NCBI RefSeq assembly: GCF_029892045.1
Contig: NZ_CP120367.1
Span: 868,001 to 932,000, forward strand
DNA length: 64,000 nucleotides
DNA from: Sinorhizobium numidicum
GTDB lineage: Bacteria; Pseudomonadota; Alphaproteobacteria; Rhizobiales; Rhizobiaceae
Direction of reading: 5' to 3'
The notes beneath the pieces are model-generated. The model was not told the origin of the DNA, did no database searches, and saw nothing but the letters and a program-made list of their open reading frames with translations. A program made the translations under genes and the position numbers. Positions 1 through 8,184 of this stretch are shown piece by piece. Each line of letters begins with the position of its first letter. Within the stretch, counting starts at the first letter, position 1.

Positions 1-178
1 AGCCCACGAACGGCCGCAAGAAGCTGCCGAGGCTGAACATGTCGACTTCCTGGAAGCTCATCACCACGTTGTAGACGAGCGGCAACCCGGACATGACGAA
101 CAGGAAGGCGAGCGGCAACACGACGAGGCCGATGTCGAAGCCCTTTCCGTCCGTCACACTGGCTAGAATTCTCTTCAT
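1..178 (-). CDS. Sugar ABC transporter permease, MalF type (partial, runs off left edge)
   Basis: The first 59 residues of an inner-membrane permease are visible, starting MKRILASVTDGKGFDIG. A hydrophobic segment follows (about residues 18-40, LVVLPLAFLFVMSGLPLVYN), then an SFQEVDMFSLGSF stretch typical of the first periplasmic loop of MalF-like permeases. An AAGGGGA ribosome site lies 5-8 bases before the ATG at 178. It follows the binding-protein gene on the same strand, so it should be the channel subunit of that importer. The EAA loop that would prove the family lies outside the window. Confidence 0.8.
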   Translation of the reverse strand, partial: MKRILASVTDGKGFDIGLVVLPLAFLFVMSGLPLVYNVVMSFQEVDMFSLGSFLRPFVG

Positions 179-245
179 TGGCGATCCCCTTCCCTGAGGC
201 GATCTCGGCCGAAGCCGACGATCGCCTCCTCCGGGAGGAAACGAA

Positions 246-296
246 GGCGGATCTTGATCCGCCGGTGAATGCCTACCGCCGCTGCGCAAGCGGCGG
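246..296 (-). promoter_or_regulatory. Two intergenic hairpins between binding-protein and permease genes
   Basis: Two perfect inverted repeats stand in the 123-base spacer downstream of the binding-protein stop: GGCGGATC/GATCCGCC at 246-253 and 256-263, and CCGCCGCT/AGCGGCGG at 276-283 and 289-296. Neither is followed by a T run on the minus strand, so they look less like terminators than like 3' mRNA-stabilising or attenuating stems. Such stems are common after binding-protein genes, which need to be made in excess over permeases. Function is inferred. Confidence 0.5.
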
Positions 297-301
297 ACTT
301 C

Positions 302-1534
302 TCAACCCTGAACCGCCTTGATCTTCTCTGCCGCCTGATCAAGCGCTTCCTTGGAGCTCATCTGGCCGGTCAAAGCCGCCTGGATCGCGTCCTGGATCGC
401 CTTGGAGATCTTCGGCCAGGCCGGATGCGGACCGCGGGGCTTGGCGTGTTTCAGTTGTTCGACAAAGACGTTTAGCGCCGCATCCTTCAACGGTTCGCCG
501 GTCGGCGGAATGGAGATGTCGGAACGGGCCGGCAACTGGCCGAAGTCCTTGAACATCCTGTTGTCCTGCGAGACGAAATATTCGAGGACCTTGAAGGCTT
601 CTGCCGGATGCTCGGTATTGGCGAAGATCGCCCAGTTGAAATCGCCCATCGCCGAGGAACGTTCGGCGCCCACTTCCGGCACGGGCAGCAGCGCCACGCC
701 CCAGTCGAACTTCGCCTCCTCGATCATGCGGTCGAGTTCCCAGGGACCTGAGATCGCCATCGCGGCATTGCCGGAGTTGAAGGTACCGGTCGAGTCCCAT
801 TGGCTGCGCGTCAGCGTGTCCGGAGAAGCGAGCTTCTCGTCAATGATCTTTTTCCAGATGTCGAGCGCCTTGACCGCACCCTCGGCATTAATGTTGTCGT
901 AGCTGCCGCCGGCCATCTGTGCCCAGGGAAGGAATTGGAACGTTCCCTCCTCGTTCGCCTTGGCGGAGAAGGTGATGCCGTAGACGTTCGCGGCGGGATC
1001 CGTCAGCTTGCGCGCGGCCTCCACGAGTTCGTCCCAGGTCTGAGGCGGCTTGTTTGGGTCAAGGCCTTTCGCCTTGAACATGTCCTTGTTGTAGTAGAGA
1101 GCGATCGTATTGGTTGCCTTGGGAATACCGTAGTATTTACCATCCCATGTCACGGAGGCGAGCGGCCCCGGAAAGTAGTTTTCCGGTTTTACGACTGTGG
1201 ATTTCGCAATCATGTCGGTGAGGTCGAGAAATGCGCCGCGCGAGGAAAAGAGCGCATGCTCCGGATTGTCGACCGCGATGATATCCGGCGCCTGTCCCGT
1301 CGAGTAGGCCCGCATCGCCTCGCTGACGACGTCGTCGAACTGGATCTGGCGATATTCAACTTTAATTCCGGTGTTGAGCTTATTGAAATCCTTGATCAAG
1401 TTTGGCGCGGGCTGAATGTCTCTGTCCAACGACCAGACGCTGATCGTGACATCTTCCGCGCTCGCGGAAAAAGCCGACAAGGAAACGCTGGCAAGCGCCA
1501 GGGCGCCCAGAATTGCGGATCTGCGGATACCCAT
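302..1534 (-). CDS. Sugar ABC transporter substrate-binding protein (family 1)
   Basis: This is a 410-residue periplasmic binding protein of the MalE-like extracellular solute-binding family 1. The start at 1534 gives a clean signal peptide, [26 protein letters not shown], with cleavage near residue 26. It has a near-perfect AAGGAGGAG ribosome site; an upstream in-frame ATG at 1576 lacks both. The mature part begins [16 protein letters not shown], followed by the usual [10 protein letters not shown] and [12 protein letters not shown] stretches. It lies in an operon with a permease, an isomerase and a dehydrogenase under a LacI regulator, so the ligand is probably a sugar or sugar derivative. 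The exact ligand cannot be read from sequence. Confidence 0.9.
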   Translation of the reverse strand: MGIRRSAILGALALASVSLSAFSASAEDVTISVWSLDRDIQPAPNLIKDFNKLNTGIKVEYRQIQFDDVVSEAMRAYSTGQAPDIIAVDNPEHALFSSRGAFLDLTDMIAKSTVVKPENYFPGPLASVTWDGKYYGIPKATNTIALYYNKDMFKAKGLDPNKPPQTWDELVEAARKLTDPAANVYGITFSAKANEEGTFQFLPWAQMAGGSYDNINAEGAVKALDIWKKIIDEKLASPDTLTRSQWDSTGTFNSGNAAMAISGPWELDRMIEEAKFDWGVALLPVPEVGAERSSAMGDFNWAIFANTEHPAEAFKVLEYFVSQDNRMFKDFGQLPARSDISIPPTGEPLKDAALNVFVEQLKHAKPRGPHPAWPKISKAIQDAIQAALTGQMSSKEALDQAAEKIKAVQG

Positions 1535-1595
1535 AATCTCCTCCTTTGTGGTTGTCCCGCGACCGGCATCCTCCATGCCGGTCGTCAGGCATGTC

Positions 1596-2498
1596 TCAAG
1601 CTGGATCGGTGACGAAATCGCCGCCGCGGCAGGTCTTCAGATAATTGAGCGCGTGTACCTGGCCGGTCATTTCGAGCGCATCACGATAGACTGGGTCGTG
1701 CCAGCCTTCGATGTCGACCGAACCGGACCAGCCGGCGAGCCGCAGTTCCGAGATGATGTCGGTCCAGTTGCTGTCGCCGAAGCCCGGCGTGCGCATGAAG
1801 ACGAATTTTTCTTTGCCGAAGATGCCATGCTCGCGGATGACGTCCCAGCGAATGGTCGCGTCCTTTCCATGCACATGGAAAATCTTGTGCGCCCACTTGC
1901 GGATCTGCGGCAGCGGGTCAATCAGATAGACCATCTGATGGCAGGGCTCCCATTCCAGCCCGATGTGATCGTCCGGGGTCTCGTTGAAGATTAGTTCCCA
2001 GGCGTCCGGGTTATGGGCGATGTTCCAATCTCCCGTCGCCCAGTTACCGTCCATGGCGCAGTTCTCGAAAGCGATCTTCACGCCCCTGTCAGCGGCGCGC
2101 TGGGCAAGCTCGCGCCAGACCTTACGGTAGCGCGGTAGGCTATCCGTAAGCGGCCTGTTGCGGACGCGGCCCGTAAAGCCGGCGACGCAGGTCGCGCCGA
2201 AATGGTGGGCGTTGTCGATGCAATCCTTCCAGCCTTGCAGCGTCTGCAGGTCGAGGTCGGTCTCTTCCAACGGATTGCCGAACATACCGAGCGTCGAGAT
2301 CGTGATATCGCGGTCGCCGATCGCCTCCTGGCAGCGCTTGCCGAGTTCGGCGAGATCCTGCCCGTTGGTGGTCTGCCAGAAGAAGGGCTCGAAACTTTCA
2401 AAGCCCAGGTCTGCGATCTGACCGATGCGCTTCGCCGCCTCGCCCTTGGTGGCGCTCACCATGGTGCCGATGCGGATGGATTTGGCCAGGTTGCTCAT
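1596..2498 (-). CDS. Sugar phosphate isomerase/epimerase (xylose-isomerase-like TIM barrel)
   Basis: The 300-residue protein matches the AP-endonuclease-2 / xylose-isomerase-like TIM-barrel family. Near the start are [20 protein letters not shown] and [10 protein letters not shown]. The strand-end acidic residue is in VKIAFENC (about residue 142), and the metal/His-rich segments are LEWEPCHQM and IFHVHGKDA. Members isomerise or epimerise free or phosphorylated sugars and inositols using a divalent metal. It sits 13 bases after the dehydrogenase gene and before the binding protein, so it probably acts on the oxidised product of the imported sugar. Substrate unknown. Confidence 0.85.
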   Translation of the reverse strand: MSNLAKSIRIGTMVSATKGEAAKRIGQIADLGFESFEPFFWQTTNGQDLAELGKRCQEAIGDRDITISTLGMFGNPLEETDLDLQTLQGWKDCIDNAHHFGATCVAGFTGRVRNRPLTDSLPRYRKVWRELAQRAADRGVKIAFENCAMDGNWATGDWNIAHNPDAWELIFNETPDDHIGLEWEPCHQMVYLIDPLPQIRKWAHKIFHVHGKDATIRWDVIREHGIFGKEKFVFMRTPGFGDSNWTDIISELRLAGWSGSVDIEGWHDPVYRDALEMTGQVHALNYLKTCRGGDFVTDPA

Positions 2499-2510
2499 CA
2501 GGTGCCTCGT

Positions 2511-3539
2511 TCAGATTGTCACGCGCTGCCGGGTGCGGGCGCTCTCGATCGCAGCAAACACCATGGCCAGGCTGTTGATATTGTCGTTGCTCGCCGTCTC
2601 CGGTTTTTGGCCGGTGTGGATCGCAGCAACGAAATCGGCGATCACGCTGGCATGCCCATGCGTTTCCCGCGGGTCGGCCGGTTCCGGAACCTCGATCGGC
2701 GAAAGTTCGCGCAGGAAGCCATCGCTGCCGGCGACCTTATGGGCCCGAAAGTTCTCGGCTCCGTCCCAAAGCAGCGTGCCCCGGGTAGCCACGATCCGCC
2801 ACTCGCTCTCCCAACTCGTATTGGCTCCTTCGGCGCACCACGAACCGCGATATGTGAAGGTCACATCGTCCGAAAGTTCGAAGATTGCCGTCGCGGCTGC
2901 GCCATGCTGATACCAGGAGCCGCGCGGATTGTTCTCATGGCAGTAGACAGCGAGCGGCTTCTTGTCGGCGATGAAGCGGGCGGCGTCGAACGTGTGGATC
3001 GCCATGTCCAGAAGCAGCACGTTATCCATCTCTTCGCGAAAGCCGCCGAAATGGGCGCCGATGAAGAAGTCGGCGTGGATGCCTGTCACCTCGCCAATCG
3101 CGCCGCTTTCGATGAACCGGCGTATGCGGCGCACGCCTGAAATGAAACGGCGGTTCTGGACGACGGCGTGCAGCTTGCCGGCTTCGTCGGCGAGCCGGAT
3201 CAGTTCCCGGCCGGCCTGAAGCGAGATCGCCATCGGTTTCTCGCTGAGCACATGACATCCATGCCGGAGGCCGGTAGCGACCACATTGCGACGAGCAGCG
3301 GGAACGACGATGTCGAACAGGATGTCGGGTGTGGTTTCGGCCAAGACCGCATCGAGATCCGACCCGATAAGCGCATCCCCGATGTCAAAATCCGCGGCAA
3401 GCGCGCGAGCGGCCTCAGGGTTCACATCGACGAGCCCGACGATACGAATTGCTGAGTGAAGATCGCGGTTTGCGGCAATCGCCTTGAGCCAGCCTTTGGC
3501 CATGGCTCCGCACCCGCACAGAACTGCGCGCAAAATCAA
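2511..3539 (-). CDS. Gfo/Idh/MocA-family NAD(P)-dependent sugar dehydrogenase
   Basis: This is a 342-residue oxidoreductase. The N-terminal Rossmann segment is AVLCGCGAMAKG (residues 5-16), with the family's E-K-P catalytic-lysine motif at residues 100-102 (HVLSEKPMAIS) and a C-terminal alpha/beta substrate domain. The start is TTG at 3539, five bases after GGAGGAG; no ATG in frame gives the full nucleotide-binding fold. It is the first gene of the minus-strand sugar operon and divergent from the LacI regulator, sharing the palindromic operator region. It probably oxidises a pyranose or polyol to a keto form. Confidence 0.85.
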   Translation of the reverse strand: MILRAVLCGCGAMAKGWLKAIAANRDLHSAIRIVGLVDVNPEAARALAADFDIGDALIGSDLDAVLAETTPDILFDIVVPAARRNVVATGLRHGCHVLSEKPMAISLQAGRELIRLADEAGKLHAVVQNRRFISGVRRIRRFIESGAIGEVTGIHADFFIGAHFGGFREEMDNVLLLDMAIHTFDAARFIADKKPLAVYCHENNPRGSWYQHGAAATAIFELSDDVTFTYRGSWCAEGANTSWESEWRIVATRGTLLWDGAENFRAHKVAGSDGFLRELSPIEVPEPADPRETHGHASVIADFVAAIHTGQKPETASNDNINSLAMVFAAIESARTRQRVTI

Positions 3540-3581
3540 GATTCTCCTCCCACGACCTACGATTCCGTCTTGTTTCGGCGA

Positions 3582-3597
3582 CCGTAAACGTTTACGG
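3582..3597. promoter_or_regulatory. LacI-family operator (perfect 16-bp palindrome)
   Basis: CCGTAAACGTTTACGG is a perfect palindrome with a central CG, the hallmark of LacI/GalR/CcpA-type operators. It lies between the dehydrogenase start (3539) and the LacI-type regulator start (3673), so one site could control both divergent promoters. Binding by the adjacent regulator is inferred. Confidence 0.75.
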
Positions 3598-3672
3598 AAC
3601 TATGCGGAGATTCCGAAACATGTCAATAGGGATTCGGAAATGAGCGGGAGAGCGAAGGAGGAACCGCCCCGG

Positions 3673-4710
3673 ATGAAAGGAATTCGGCGCCTTGCGCATC
3701 ATCTCGACATCTCGATCGGAACGGTCTCCCGAGCGCTGAACGGTCGCCCCGACGTCAACGAAGAGACGCGCAAACGCGTGCTGCAAGCTGCCGAGGATTT
3801 CGGCTACGTGCCGAACCAGTCGGGCCGCAGCCTCAGGCAGGGAACGACCAACATCATCGGCTTCATGATTCAAACCGGGTCGGAGATCACGGGCCAGGGC
3901 GACACGTTCTTCATGAGCGTTTTCGACGGTGTCCAGGTGGTGTTTGCCCGGCACAAGCTTGATCTTGTCGCCCTGCTCTGCTCCTCCGAGGAGGATCCGG
4001 GCGACTATTTGCGCCGCGTCGTAGCGCGCGGGTTTGCGGACGGGCTGATCCTTTCGGCGACCCAGCGCCATGACCCTCGGATCGAATTCCTGGCGGAGCG
4101 CAACATTCCCTTCGTGACGCTTGGCCGAAGCCTGACGGATGCCGGCCAGCCCTGGCTCGATCTCGATTTCGAGGGCATGGCGCAAGCATCGATCGATCGG
4201 CTGGTCGCCCGTGGGCACCGGCGGATCGCCATCACCCGGCCGCACGACGATGTCAACCTCGGCTATGTCTTCGTCGATCGTTGCCGGGAGGCTCTGGCAG
4301 CGCACGGTTTGACGCTAGAAGACGACCTGATCTTCCGCTCGACGCCGAACGAAGCTGGCGGTTATCAGATAGGCCGTGACCTTCTCGCGCTCGACGACCG
4401 CCCGACGGCGATCCTGCTGATCAACGAAACGATCGCGGTCGGCTTCTACCAAGCACTTTCGGAGGCAGGGATCAGGCCCGGCCGCGACATTGCCGTCATC
4501 GGCCGCTACAGTCCGCACGCGCATTTCCTCTCGCCGCCGCTCACCTGCTTTCGCCTCTCGTTGCGCGATCTTGGTATTGCGCTGGCGGAGACGCTGCTCT
4601 CGAGCATGCCGGCTTTCCGGCATCACTACCCGCATGCGACAGCCAATCAGCTTTGGCCGATGGAACTGGTGGAAGGTGAAAGCGACGCTTTTCAGATCCA
4701 CCAGTCCTGA
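3673..4710 (+). CDS. LacI/GalR-family transcriptional regulator
   Basis: The 345-residue protein has an N-terminal LacI helix-turn-helix (residues 1-55): LAHHLDISIGTVSRALNG, then the hinge NQSGRSLRQGTTNIIGFM. The rest is a periplasmic-binding-like sensor domain ending in ATANQLWPMELVEGES. I chose ATG 3673 because it has an AGGAGGAA site eight bases upstream and starts exactly at the HTH; the in-frame upstream starts add 63 residues without homology. It is divergent from the sugar operon and very likely its repressor, binding the palindrome at 3582. Its sensor domain should bind the imported sugar or a product of it. Confidence 0.9.
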   Translation: MKGIRRLAHHLDISIGTVSRALNGRPDVNEETRKRVLQAAEDFGYVPNQSGRSLRQGTTNIIGFMIQTGSEITGQGDTFFMSVFDGVQVVFARHKLDLVALLCSSEEDPGDYLRRVVARGFADGLILSATQRHDPRIEFLAERNIPFVTLGRSLTDAGQPWLDLDFEGMAQASIDRLVARGHRRIAITRPHDDVNLGYVFVDRCREALAAHGLTLEDDLIFRSTPNEAGGYQIGRDLLALDDRPTAILLINETIAVGFYQALSEAGIRPGRDIAVIGRYSPHAHFLSPPLTCFRLSLRDLGIALAETLLSSMPAFRHHYPHATANQLWPMELVEGESDAFQIHQS

Positions 4711-5029
4711 GTGCTTGCTAACGCCTCATTGCAATCCGGAATTGTAATTGCTCCAACCTTCAGCTTGAAGACGTTAATTCGCCAGATTTGAAATGTAACG
4801 GCGGCTGGTGTGGATCAATTCGCTGGTCCGCGCTTTGTAGCATCAATGAACGCTGTCGGTTCTGGACCGTGTCTCTTGTTGGAGAATTGGCGACCGTTCC
4901 TTGTCGATCACGAGGGCTTCGTGTCCGGCTCGATCCGATATCGAGAACGTGGTCGATTCCAAGAGGTTAGAGCGGGATCCGGACCGAAGCTGTGTCCTCT
5001 TCGCCATCCCGCTGTATAAGGAGATCGCG
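4711..5029. other. Intergenic region without a convincing gene
   Basis: These 319 bases separate the LacI gene from the small secreted protein. Short open frames here overlap one another on both strands and have no ribosome sites. The only structure seen is the palindromic repeat at 4967-5013. Confidence 0.5.
4967..5013. repeat. Rhizobial palindromic intergenic repeat (AGCGGGAT type), copy 1
   Basis: The outer arms AGCGGGAT (4971-4978) and ATCCCGCT (5006-5013) are perfectly complementary and enclose about 27 bases. A related element with the same GCGGGA outer arms stands at 39361-39411. I recognise the pattern as a dispersed palindrome common between rhizobial genes. This copy ends 16 bases before the start of the next gene and so lies in its leader. 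Confidence 0.6.
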
Positions 5030-5329
5030 ATGCGAGTTTTCTTTGTGCTAGTCGGATTGTCAGTAACCACCTTTGCCTACGCCCATGACGCGCCCAGCGG
5101 CTGGAAATATCCGAACTCCTGCTGCTCAAATTTAGACTGTCGTCACGTAAGCCATACAGCCATAAGCGAACGTCCCCAAGGTTATATCATCGAGGCTACC
5201 GGCGAAGTGCTTCCCTATGCCGATAGAAGGGTCCGCATATCGCCCGACGGCGAATATCATTGGTGCTCCGCCGCGGGCGAAGACCATGGAAAAACAATCT
5301 GTCTGTTCGTGCCCGCAAGGGCCTATTGA
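5030..5329 (+). CDS. Small secreted Cys-rich protein, function unknown
   Basis: This is a 99-residue protein with a signal peptide, MRVFFVLVGLSVTTFAYA, cleaved before HDAPSGW. The mature part has a C-C pair and further cysteines (NSCCSNLDC, HWCSAAG, TICLF), suggesting disulfides in the periplasm. The YPNSCCSNLDC pattern recurs in small secreted proteins of rhizobia. AAGGAG lies six bases before ATG 5030; an in-frame start further upstream lacks a signal peptide. No neighbour suggests a role. Confidence 0.7.
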   Translation: MRVFFVLVGLSVTTFAYAHDAPSGWKYPNSCCSNLDCRHVSHTAISERPQGYIIEATGEVLPYADRRVRISPDGEYHWCSAAGEDHGKTICLFVPARAY

Positions 5330-5351
5330 AGACGGAGGATGTCAGGCGGCA

Positions 5352-6272
5352 TCAGAAATAGATCGTCATGACGATGTCCTGATCGAAATCGCCGAAGCCC
5401 TTGCCGAAGATATTCAAGCCGCCAGGGTTTTCGGCCTTTTCGTCAATGCCGATGCGGAACCGGATGGAATGATGGTCCGGAATGCCAAGCGACGTTATCG
5501 TTTGGGTCGACACCATGGCGCCGTCGATCCAGGTGCCACGGTCGTCGATCGTCCAGGTCTTGAGCTTGCCGTATTGCGATCCGCTGAGTTTCCACCACGC
5601 CGGTGAATACATGCCCCGGCGATCGCCGAAATCGCCGGGCGAAGTCCAATAGCCGGCCTTGATGCCGTTGATCCAGATGGAAATGTCGGAAGGCCAGTTC
5701 GCGTTGGTCGCGGGCGTTTCGGAGCTCAATTCGGCGGAGAATTCGATCTTGCGGACCGGCCGGCCGCTGACCTTGGCGTTGTTCGGGAACTTGTATTCCA
5801 CGTAACCGCGCGTAAACCAGAGCAGCGCCGCCTGCATGCGCTGCGGGTCGAGAAATACCTCTTGGACGTCCAGCATGCCGATGACGTTGTTTACGGAGCA
5901 AAGCCCGCACGGAGCCTCCACCTCGAACTCCGTGAAGAGGCCGATGGGCATGCTGACCGACACGATATCGTTCGAGAGATTGGTGCGATCGTCGAAGCGG
6001 ATCAGAATTTCGCCATAGATGCTAGAGCAGATCTTTTGATTGCCCTTGGATGCCTTCATCGTATGCGTCTGAATAAGACCGGCCTTTTCAAGCGACTTCA
6101 GATTCGTTGCCGCAGTCGATTGCGGAATGCCCATATGGCCGGCGATATCGTTGACGTTCAGCGGCCCCTTCTGGCGCAGAAGATTGAGGATTTCGATCCG
6201 CGTCGCAGAGCCCAGCGCCTCCACGACCTCGACGTCTTTGATCGGATCCACTGTAAGAAGCTTCGTCTCCAT
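5352..6272 (-). CDS. ArsR-like winged-helix regulator of the arabinoside operon
   Basis: This is a 306-residue protein. Residues 15-75 form a winged helix (VEALGSATRIEILNLLRQKG, then NVNDIAGHMGIPQSTAATNLKSLEKAGLI), as in ArsR/HTH-20 proteins. The remaining 230 residues are an unrecognised domain containing a CGLCSVNN pair of cysteines and many aromatic residues, perhaps a ligand-binding domain. It is the last gene of the minus-strand abfA-ABC operon, 133 bases after the permease, so it probably regulates that operon in response to an arabinose-containing ligand. No operator can be assigned with certainty. Confidence 0.75.
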   Translation of the reverse strand: METKLLTVDPIKDVEVVEALGSATRIEILNLLRQKGPLNVNDIAGHMGIPQSTAATNLKSLEKAGLIQTHTMKASKGNQKICSSIYGEILIRFDDRTNLSNDIVSVSMPIGLFTEFEVEAPCGLCSVNNVIGMLDVQEVFLDPQRMQAALLWFTRGYVEYKFPNNAKVSGRPVRKIEFSAELSSETPATNANWPSDISIWINGIKAGYWTSPGDFGDRRGMYSPAWWKLSGSQYGKLKTWTIDDRGTWIDGAMVSTQTITSLGIPDHHSIRFRIGIDEKAENPGGLNIFGKGFGDFDQDIVMTIYF

Positions 6273-6405
6273 TCGCTGCTACTGACACTCCGGCTTGGGC
6301 GCTGGTCGATCTGCGCTGATAACACGCCTATCCGCCAATTGTCGCATTGATTTCATTTCCAGATCCCGCTCCTCAACGCATGAGGCGCGGAGCGGGCAGG
6401 TTCGA

Positions 6406-7230
6406 TCATCCTTTTATGCCCGACGACAACATGAGCGCCTGCGTTACGCGCTTTTGAAATAGGAGATAAGCAACCGCGACCGGCATTGCCGCAAGAATGG
6501 CGACTGCCATGTCGCGCGCATATTTCACGCCGAAGGCGTCGTCGACCTGCGTGATCCCTACGGTGACGGTCATCATGTCTTCCGAGTTCGTCACCAGGAA
6601 GGGCCAAAGGAACGCGTTCCAGGCCATGATGTAGGTGATGATCGCCAGCGCCGTGGTGATCCCCCAGTTCAGCGGAAGATAGAGCCGGAACAGGATTTGA
6701 AAATCGCCGCAGCCGTCGAGCTTTGCAGCTTCGCGCAACTCTTTCGGCACGGAGTCGAAGAACTGCTTGTAGACGATCACCACCACCGGAATGATGAGCT
6801 GGGGCAGGATGATGCCGCCCCAGGTGTTGATCAGTCCGAAGCGGTACATCAGCACGAACTGCGAGACGACGAGTGCCTGGGAGGGAACCATGAAGCTCGC
6901 AAGAATAATGCCATAGAGAAGTCTTCGGCCGGCGAAGACGATCTGCGACAGCGCATAGGCGCACATCACGCTGATCAGAATGACGATGACGGTGACGCCT
7001 ATGGAGGTGACGAGCGAGTTTACGTACCAGGCGGCAAGGTTGGTTTCGAACAGTGCGAAATAATAGGCCGAGAAGTTAAAGACATCCGGGATGAACGTCG
7101 TCTTCGTGACGACCTCCTGTTCCGGCTTGATCGATGTCACCACCGCCCAATAGATCGGGAAGGCCCACATGCAGGCGACGCAGAGAGTGAGGACCAGGAG
7201 AAGGATGTTACCAATGGATTTGCGTTGCAT
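6406..7230 (-). CDS. ABC transporter permease, MalG type (arabinoside importer)
   Basis: This 274-residue protein has six hydrophobic segments and the EAA loop ELREAAKLDGCGDFQILFR that docks to the ATPase. The N terminus, MQRKSIGNILLLVLTLCVACMWAFPIYW, and the periplasmic TSIKPEQEVV stretch are typical of MalG/AraQ proteins. It starts three bases after the stop of the MalF-type permease gene. In order, this operon is a CUT1-family importer for oligosaccharides released from arabinan or arabinoxylan, judged by its linkage to abfA. Confidence 0.88.
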   Translation of the reverse strand: MQRKSIGNILLLVLTLCVACMWAFPIYWAVVTSIKPEQEVVTKTTFIPDVFNFSAYYFALFETNLAAWYVNSLVTSIGVTVIVILISVMCAYALSQIVFAGRRLLYGIILASFMVPSQALVVSQFVLMYRFGLINTWGGIILPQLIIPVVVIVYKQFFDSVPKELREAAKLDGCGDFQILFRLYLPLNWGITTALAIITYIMAWNAFLWPFLVTNSEDMMTVTVGITQVDDAFGVKYARDMAVAILAAMPVAVAYLLFQKRVTQALMLSSGIKG

Positions 7231-7233
7231 CGC

Positions 7234-8112
7234 TCAGCGCCCCCTTACGCGCAGCAGCTGATACTGCAGCACCGAAACGGTGACGATGATCAAGAACAGG
7301 AAGACTGCCACCGCGGAACCGAGACCGCCATGATTGAGGCGGAATGCCTCGCGGTAGACGAGTTGCAGCAGCACGTAAGTCGAATTGAACGGACCACCTT
7401 CCGTCATAAGATAGACCTGATCGAAGATCTTGAGTTGCAGGATCAATTGCAGCGTCAGGACGAGTGCCGTGACGGGCCAGATCAGAGGCCAGGTGATGCG
7501 GCGGAAGCACTGCCACCGCGTCGCACCATCGAGAGCGGCCGCTTCGTAGTAGTCTGCCGGGATGTTGCGCAATCCGGCAATGAAGAGCAGCAGGTTGAAA
7601 CCGTTGGTCCACCACACGGTAACGAGCGCCACCATCGGCATCGCCCAAATGGGATCGCGAAAGACACTGATGCGTTTGCCGGTGAAGAACTCGATTGCGT
7701 ATTGGGCGATGCCGAATTGCTGATCGAGCACCCATTGCCAGATCTGCGTCACGACCGAAACAGGCAGAATATAGGGGAGAAAGAACAGCACCAGAATGAG
7801 GCTCTGCAGCCACCCCTTGAGGCGCACGACCATCAGCGCCAGCCCGAGCCCGATCAGCGTGTTCGGCACGACGGTGAGCAAGACGAAATAGCCCGTATTC
7901 CACACCGACGTGAAGAAGAGTTTCTGATTGAGCAGCTTGATGTAATTATCAAAACCGATCCACCGGCCTTCGCCGATCAGCGGCGCATCAGTGAAGCTCA
8001 AGGCGAACATTTTGTAGACGGGATAGGCGAAAACCGTCAGGTAGGTGATCACGAATGGCGCGATCATCAGAACGACAGTCAGCGTCTTGCTGCGTCTCTG
8101 CTCCGTCAACAA
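7234..8112 (-). CDS. ABC transporter permease, MalF type (arabinoside importer)
   Basis: This is a 292-residue CUT1 permease with the EAA loop DYYEAAALDGATRWQCFRR and about six membrane segments (for example VVLMIAPFVITYLTVFAYPVY near the start). The start is TTG at 8112 with GGAGGA nine bases upstream. It pairs with the MalG-type permease just downstream. A strong hairpin separates it from the binding-protein gene. Confidence 0.88.
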   Translation of the reverse strand: MLTEQRRSKTLTVVLMIAPFVITYLTVFAYPVYKMFALSFTDAPLIGEGRWIGFDNYIKLLNQKLFFTSVWNTGYFVLLTVVPNTLIGLGLALMVVRLKGWLQSLILVLFFLPYILPVSVVTQIWQWVLDQQFGIAQYAIEFFTGKRISVFRDPIWAMPMVALVTVWWTNGFNLLLFIAGLRNIPADYYEAAALDGATRWQCFRRITWPLIWPVTALVLTLQLILQLKIFDQVYLMTEGGPFNSTYVLLQLVYREAFRLNHGGLGSAVAVFLFLIIVTVSVLQYQLLRVRGR

Positions 8113-8144
8113 TGTAATAGTCCTCCCACTGGCGTCTCTATGAG

Positions 8145-8172
8145 GGACCGGCCGCCCGAGACCGGCCGGTCC
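8145..8172 (-). promoter_or_regulatory. Hairpin between binding-protein and permease genes
   Basis: The perfect 10-bp arms GGACCGGCCG (8145-8154) and CGGCCGGTCC (8163-8172) enclose an 8-base loop, between the binding-protein stop (8185) and the permease start (8112). No T run follows. As in other binding-protein operons, such a stem probably protects the upstream mRNA from 3' decay. Inferred. Confidence 0.5.
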
Positions 8173-8184
8173 ACTGGCGATAGC

